64,000 nt of DNA from Saposhnikovia divaricata. Lineage: Eukaryota; Streptophyta; Magnoliopsida; Apiales; Apiaceae. The position numbers were made by a program, and so were the translations under genes. Positions 59,111-64,000 of the stretch are shown piece by piece. The stretch spans positions 202,843,148 to 202,907,147 of the forward strand of contig CM071598.1 in NCBI GenBank assembly GCA_036435485.1, given 5' to 3'. Below the pieces are notes generated by a model. It had not been told where the DNA came from. It searched no databases and worked only from the letters and a program-made list of their open reading frames with translations. Within the stretch, counting starts at the first letter, position 1; each line of letters starts with the position of its first letter.

Positions 59111-61107
59111 ATGGCTTAATGGCCTTTTAGCCCTCAAAGTTTTCACTGATATACCCATCAACCCTCAATATTTCAAAACGTTCCTTTTAACCCTCGAAGT
59201 ATCCATAAAGGTCCTAATAACCCTTAAACCGGTATAAAAAATAAAAAAACGGTATAACTCGGATGGGCAAAAGAGACATTTCACAAACCGATACCGAGGG
59301 TTAAAAGGTATACTTTAGATACTTTGAGGGCAAAAAGGTATACCTCAGAAAATGTTTATACAAGTGTACAGTAAATAAGTTATGTCATCAAAAATTTAAT
59401 ATTTATACTTAGCAGTAGTATTGTGCTTGTTTACTTTTCTTACCTAGCATGATGGATTGTGTTTGTTTACTTGTTTAATCTTCGGTGAGACTCTGTTTCT
59501 ATTATCCTATGACACTTCATAGCAGCTAAGTCATTTGGCAAATCTGAATAATTTATTTTTGAATGATTAATAATCTGAATTCTAAATCAATAATACCGTT
59601 TGGTAAAAATATTACTAAAGTATCTGAATGATATTAATTTTACTTTTTTCTGCATTATAAGTGAAAAATGTTATGCGAATTATTTTTAGCTTTACATTTA
59701 AATGAGATCTTAATTAAATTAATGATATTTTATGAATAAAATAAATAATAAAAAAAATTCAAAAATTGCATGCACAGGATAATACGTGATATCATAGAAT
59801 TTCTTATTTTGGCCTCAAAAAATAAAATCATAAAAGTTTTTTCCTTTTTTTGAAATCTAAAAGAAAAACGTAGGGATAGTTTCTATATCTTTACCCAGCT
59901 ATTTTTGTGTGTAAACATGTTTTTAAAATACATAAACATGCAGAATCAGTATTATTGTAAATTTTCTAGCCAACAACGAAATTTCTCACAAATTTAGCAT
60001 GCAATAGCATCCAATTAGATAGTGATATGCTTACGTATCTCTATCTAAAAAACATTAACACTAAATAACCAACAAACATTAAGATTCATCACAAACAAAC
60101 ATTAAGATTTAAAAAACATTGGTTTGCTTAGAGCTTGGGAATCTTTTGAATTTGATGTAAGGCCAAAATGCAGAAAACAAACATAACAAAAATAAAATAG
60201 AAGCATGCAGTAGAAAGAGTGGGAGTATCGATTCTATGCATCACGTCAGGGAGGTTTAGGGGATTGGTTCTTATCTAGTCATCTACGTTGAGTGTAGCAA
60301 TTCTGCATAGCAGGAGTTGGAATTCTCTCTATAGATGAAAATTAAAATTAAAGAGAAAATGTGCCCAGAGAAACATTAAGAGTACTCAAACATTAACAAA
60401 GGTAAAAGACTCAGATTATATGCTCACAGCCTGAATGCAGCAACGTCAAATAGGCCAACAAAACTTTTAAAACCAACTACTATGTGAAATTAAAAATATA
60501 TATATTGTAACGAGGCCTGACTATGATGAATCAAGAGCACAATAAATGCAAAAAATCAAGTGAATAAGAATGGATTTTATAATTGGCTGATACCTTTTTT
60601 GAAAATGTACCAATATCAAGATAATAAGGTTGCTGTTTCCGTAAGTTCTCATCGAGGGCGGCCTCCTCATAATCACCCTTCCCAGCAGCATTAAGCATCA
60701 AATCATTTAACTCTGCTAGTGAATGACGGTAAAGGAGGCGATGTTGATTTGCTTTGCATTCACATAGATGTTTCCAATGCTGCATAATAGATTTCACCAA
60801 ATAATGTTATTATTTAACTCGTACTTCATTTGTACGAGTTATACCTTTTAACCCCCAAAGTATATAAGGTATACCTTTTAACCCCCAAAGTATCTAAAGT
60901 ATACCTTTTAACCCTCGGTATTGGTTTGTGAAATGTCTCTTTTGCCCATCCGAGTGATACCGTTTTTTTATTTTTTATTTTTTGTACCGGTTTAAGGGTT
61001 ATTAGGACCTTTATGGATACTTCGAGGGTTAAAAGGAACGATTTGAAATATTGAGGGCTGATGGGTATATCAGTGGAAACTTTAAGGGTTAAAAGGTCAT
61101 TAAGCCA
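59111..61107. mobile_element. Long-TIR (Mutator-like) element nested in the Athila-like element
   Basis: The terminal inverted repeats are about 240-270 bp: 59111-59347 (ATGGCTTAATGGCC...) and 60838-61107 (...GGTCATTAAGCCAT). They share the ACTGATATACCCATCA and GGGCAAAAGAGACATTTCAC text in inverse orientation. The right TIR has an extra internal 30-bp duplication (ACCCCCAAAGTAT...ATACCTTTTA). No transposase is present. A 9-bp target duplication could not be made out. Long TIRs and a captured exon suit a Pack-MULE. Confidence 0.7.
60594..60779 (-). pseudogene. Captured host exon of unknown gene
   Basis: On minus, a 186-bp open segment lies between an acceptor (TATTATGCAG|CATTGG) and a donor (AAAAAG|GTATCAG). 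It encodes HWKHLCECKANQHRLLYRHS, then LAELNDLMLNAAGKGDYEEA, a predicted helical peptide. The splice sites, open frame and codon choice look like a real host exon, but I do not recognise the protein. Confidence 0.5.
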
Positions 61108-61199
61108 TTAAAAATTGAAGAAATTTGAGTTAGGATAGAATTTGGGGTTGATTTTGTGGGCAAAAACAAGAATTTTCGGGAAAAAAAACTGGCAGAGGA

Positions 61200-61325
61200 G
61201 GTATAACGCAGGCGCAGGCTGCGTTTCTCCTGCGCAGACTGCGCTTAGTACAGTAACGCAGGCGCAGCCTGCGTTACAGGTGCGCTGGCTGCGTCTATGC
61301 AGTAACGCAGTCACGTCCTACGTTT
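61200..61325. repeat. GC-rich palindromic mini-repeats
   Basis: Units of TAACGCAGGCGCAGNCTGCG and variants repeat about four times in direct and inverted order (61203-61315) in otherwise AT-rich DNA. Each unit can fold on itself. Confidence 0.75.
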
Positions 61326-61435
61326 CTAACAATTTCCCTTTTTTTCAGATTTTTTTTTCCTACACTAATGCGTGGGTTGCCTCCCACGAAGTGCTTCTTT
61401 AACGTCAATAGCTTGACGTTACTTCCAAGCCTCCA

Positions 61436-62404
61436 TTAAGGATGATAATAGTTTGCCTGGTCCTCTCTTCGCGAGACTTCATCGTCATCACGGCGGCACA
61501 CTTTCTGCCCATTCTCCTCGCTTGGGCTATTCGTATAACAAATATGTCTTGTTCCAATGCCTTCTTCTATTGACCCAAAATCTGTCAATTTGTAGAACAA
61601 CACACACTCGCGGACTTCGGTTGAATATAATGGAGGAGGGTAAATGTAAGTTGCTGAAGCCTTTGGTTCCTCAACGAGAACTTCCTCCATTGGCTCTAAT
61701 GCGCTACCTCCATCTTTATAATCTGAGACAAGTAGAAGACCTGAATCTTTCCTATGGTCATCAGCCTCTTGGAACGCACATACCAATTCTTGAAATTTGC
61801 GTAGCTCATCAGTGTCCTCTTGGTACGCACATACCAATTCTTGAAATTTGTGCAGCTCATCAGTGTCTGTCTCAAATTGTGCCCTTTCCAAATCATCCAC
61901 CTCACTAGCTTGATCAAATTCCTCACATGGCTTGTGAACACTCACCTCCTCTTGGAATTTGTCTTCTTCAATTATGCATGCAGTACCTTGCTCCAAGTCA
62001 TCGTTATTTTCTGGAATTGCCTCTCGTATGGATTGTTGTTTCTCTTGTTCCAAGGCACTCAAAATTTGAGCAAGTAGTGTCCCCATATTTTTGGTAGACT
62101 CCTCATAACTCTTTGCAAGCATCCTAATCTCCTCCATAACATCAACCTCATCTGACTGAAAAGTAGGAGTAGGTTATTGATGTTGAAACTCTTCACTTCC
62201 AAAGAAATATGACCTATCTCGAACATCTTGCTGGTACTGTTGAAGATGGTATGGAAAATATGGTTGTTCCTCATAACTGACATATGGATCAACTCCTTCG
62301 TAGTAACAATATTGTGAGGGATCATGAACGCCAAAACACCGCTCACATTGATAAGGCATGGATGTCCTCGAATATGCCCACCATGGCAACTGCTCGGATG
62401 CCAT
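61436..62404 (-). pseudogene. Gag-like ORF of the Athila-like element, one stop
   Basis: One minus frame of 323 codons from ATG 62404, broken by TAA at 62174-62176. The N-terminus has a zinc-knuckle variant, C20-x2-C23-x3-H27-x5-C33 (CERCFGVHDPSQYC), as at the end of Athila gag. After the stop comes a helical region (MEEIRMLAKSYEESTKNMGT), then a 17-residue direct repeat, TDELHKFQELVCAYQED and TDELRKFQELVCAFQEA. The end is acidic. It looks like the C-terminal part of gag kept without the rest. A start further upstream, after a TTTCAG|G acceptor-like site at about 62425, is possible. Confidence 0.55.
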
Positions 62405-62527
62405 CTTCAAACACTCAAGTACCTGAAACACACCGAACTAAACAAGATAGGTAAGAAAAAATCTGAGTCAGTGAACTCTAACGACCACTATTGACAAGCA
62501 CATAAACCAAAAATAAAACACCGATGA

Positions 62528-62545
62528 TCCCCGATAGCGGCGCCA
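62528..62545 (-). other. Athila-like primer binding site
   Basis: TGGCGCCGCTATCGGGGA on minus lies a few bases from the 5' LTR. The TGGCGCC...CGGGGA form is typical of Athila/Tat elements primed by tRNA-Asp. Confidence 0.75.
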
Positions 62546-62551
62546 AAAACT

Positions 62552-64000
62552 TGTTAACACTAAAACACGCAAGCGTACGTGGTCACAAGTAATACAGATA
62601 GAAGTCAAGTTCGTTCCCACAGAGATCTTAGGTTTCAATTCAGTTTTGTACCTATGTAGCAATGTATGGTTATTATGCACTGCTAAGACAATTAACAATA
62701 TTAAGTTTTTACTAACTATAATTAACTTGGATACAAATTAACAAACTACAAATTACTAACTAATGAGAATTAAAATTTAATTACTTATATGTAAGAAAAC
62801 ATGGAATCCTAACTTCATTAAATACTTCGCTTAGATTTGACGCCTTTAATCTCTATATGCAATGGTTATGATATCTGATCGGACAACACGAAATAAGTAC
62901 ACGCTACCTCTCAGTATACGTATACCAAACTAAACATACATCCACAAAAGAGATAGAAGATGAATAGACACCAATTATGCTTAGACCCTATATGTCTATA
63001 GAATTTGAAAACATAACGGTTGAAGAACAAGTTATCCATAAAGATCACACAGGGCAGTATAAGTATTTTCATCTCACACCACAAATCATATTGATAAACA
63101 ATTATGAACCTATGCTAGCATGGCAAGTTCTAAATCTCAAGATCCACTTTCACTTCACAAGAGATTAACAAATTAGATGTTCATGACGCATCTATCAATT
63201 AAGCATAACCATACGAGGATATCAAATATACATCACACACAGATCTTTAAGCAATCAAGATACTAAGTTCCATAAGTAAATCCGTTAGAATCCCATGACA
63301 ACGATTAGTTCATAACTGAACCTCTCGTCATCATGGGATCAAGTGAAACCATGATAACAAACAAGATATGGAAGAAAGTAATAATATTAATAAAACAAGA
63401 GTTAAGAAAACAAATCTATGATACAAAAGATGAAGTAGATCTAGATCCGTTGCTTGTCACGAGTGTTGAATCCTTCTCTCCTTTTCTCCCTTGCAGATCT
63501 AAGCTATGATACAAAAATAATAACTAATAATATGTCTATCTTTATTACAATGGTATGATGTGTTTAAATAGGCTATAAAAGTCTTCCCCATCAAGAAAAT
63601 ACAAAAACAGAATTATAATAGAATTTCTGCAAGATACGTTTCCTAAATTGATTATGTTTTTAAGGAAAATTCGTGGCTGACTTTTCTTCAGATTTTCTGG
63701 AACATTCCCAACGTAATTGGACCTCTGGACTACCTTAGAATGATAGAGAATATCGTTATCTTCGCGTGGACTGCTTACGGGCCTCAAACGGACTTCTAGA
63801 ACTCAAGATATGGCCACAACAGTGTAGACTGTGCAACCCTTCTCAGAAATTCGAATTTTAATCAATTAATTCCCCAAAAATTATAGAAGCATCCACCTTA
63901 GTCAACATTCTCGTAATTCTGCACAACTAAGCAAAACACATCAAAACTATAATAAACTTGAGTCCAAGACAATCAATTTAAGCCGATATGGAACGCTCCA
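62552..64000 (-). repeat. Athila-like 5' LTR, cut by the window end
   Basis: 1,449 bp of the LTR, collinear with 55754-57202. The last 24-25 bp and any target duplication lie outside the window. Confidence 0.85.

Larger units (their letters stand above)
55754..64000 (-). mobile_element. Athila-like Ty3-gypsy derivative without pol
   Basis: A minus-strand element: 3' LTR 55754-57226, internal 57227-62551, 5' LTR 62552 to past the window end (about 25 bp missing). The PBS is TGGCGCCGCTATCGGGGA. The polypurine motif AAGTTTGGGGG occurs three times (57227-57240, about 58160 and 58620), as in Athila. No protease, RT, RNase H or integrase can be found in any frame. The only coding part is a gag-like frame at 61436-62404. 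With the 2.0-kb long-TIR insertion removed, the internal region is about 3.3 kb. This is a large retrotransposon derivative type that would need help from an autonomous relative. Confidence 0.8.

Overview
The window is nuclear DNA from a plant, most likely a eudicot with a large, repeat-rich genome. The evidence is the range of plant-type LTR retrotransposons (Sirevirus and Tork-like copia, chromovirus, Tat and Athila-like gypsy), Helitrons with plant-type ends, CACTA and Mutator-like DNA transposons, and exon fragments of plant genes (SPIKE1, MLO, a VTE6-like DUF92 protein). I cannot name the species. Almost everything here is mobile DNA nested in other mobile DNA. The only intact host-type gene I can support is an F-box gene (38463-39749, minus), with a doubtful small secreted-peptide ORF beside it.

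Layout. 1-3536: old degenerate repeats ending in an LTR-like promoter. 3537-8095: 3' LTR and last internal bases of a minus-strand chromovirus, with a 2.9-kb Helitron inside the LTR (4191-7112). 8096 to about 14040: minus-strand Ty1-copia element without a 5' LTR; its polyprotein has four stops and altered catalytic residues. 14835-15998 and 29032-29170: a minus-strand pararetrovirus-like (caulimovirid-like) relic split by a young, complete Sirevirus (15999-29031; target duplication AATTT). The Sirevirus has gag, pol, a very long third ORF and about 35 copies of a GTCAACGGAT-type motif.

29186-37088: AT microsatellites, a small MITE, and a broken Helitron cut by a 5.2-kb CACTA element (29668-34833) and by a second Helitron (35038-36087). 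The CACTA element carries exons of at least three host genes. 37089-42937: F-box gene, a SINE-like segment, a Helitron-like end, a receptor-kinase exon relic and unassigned DNA.

42938-54180: complete Tat-type gypsy element (duplication CCACT). It has one gag-pol frame with two TAG stops, a 91-bp hairpin-rich tandem array, and an apparently intact three-exon antisense gene with its own TATA box. 55754 to the window end: minus-strand Athila-like element without pol, interrupted by a 2-kb long-TIR (Mutator-like) element that carries a host exon.

Reading across the elements: the Sirevirus (3 substitutions between about 1-kb LTRs) and the Tat element (5 between 640-bp LTRs) are young. The Athila-like element is older by LTR divergence. 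The copia and chromovirus pieces are truncated. In the two interrupted polyproteins with no frameshift, most stops can be explained by C-to-T change, as expected from decay of methylated DNA.
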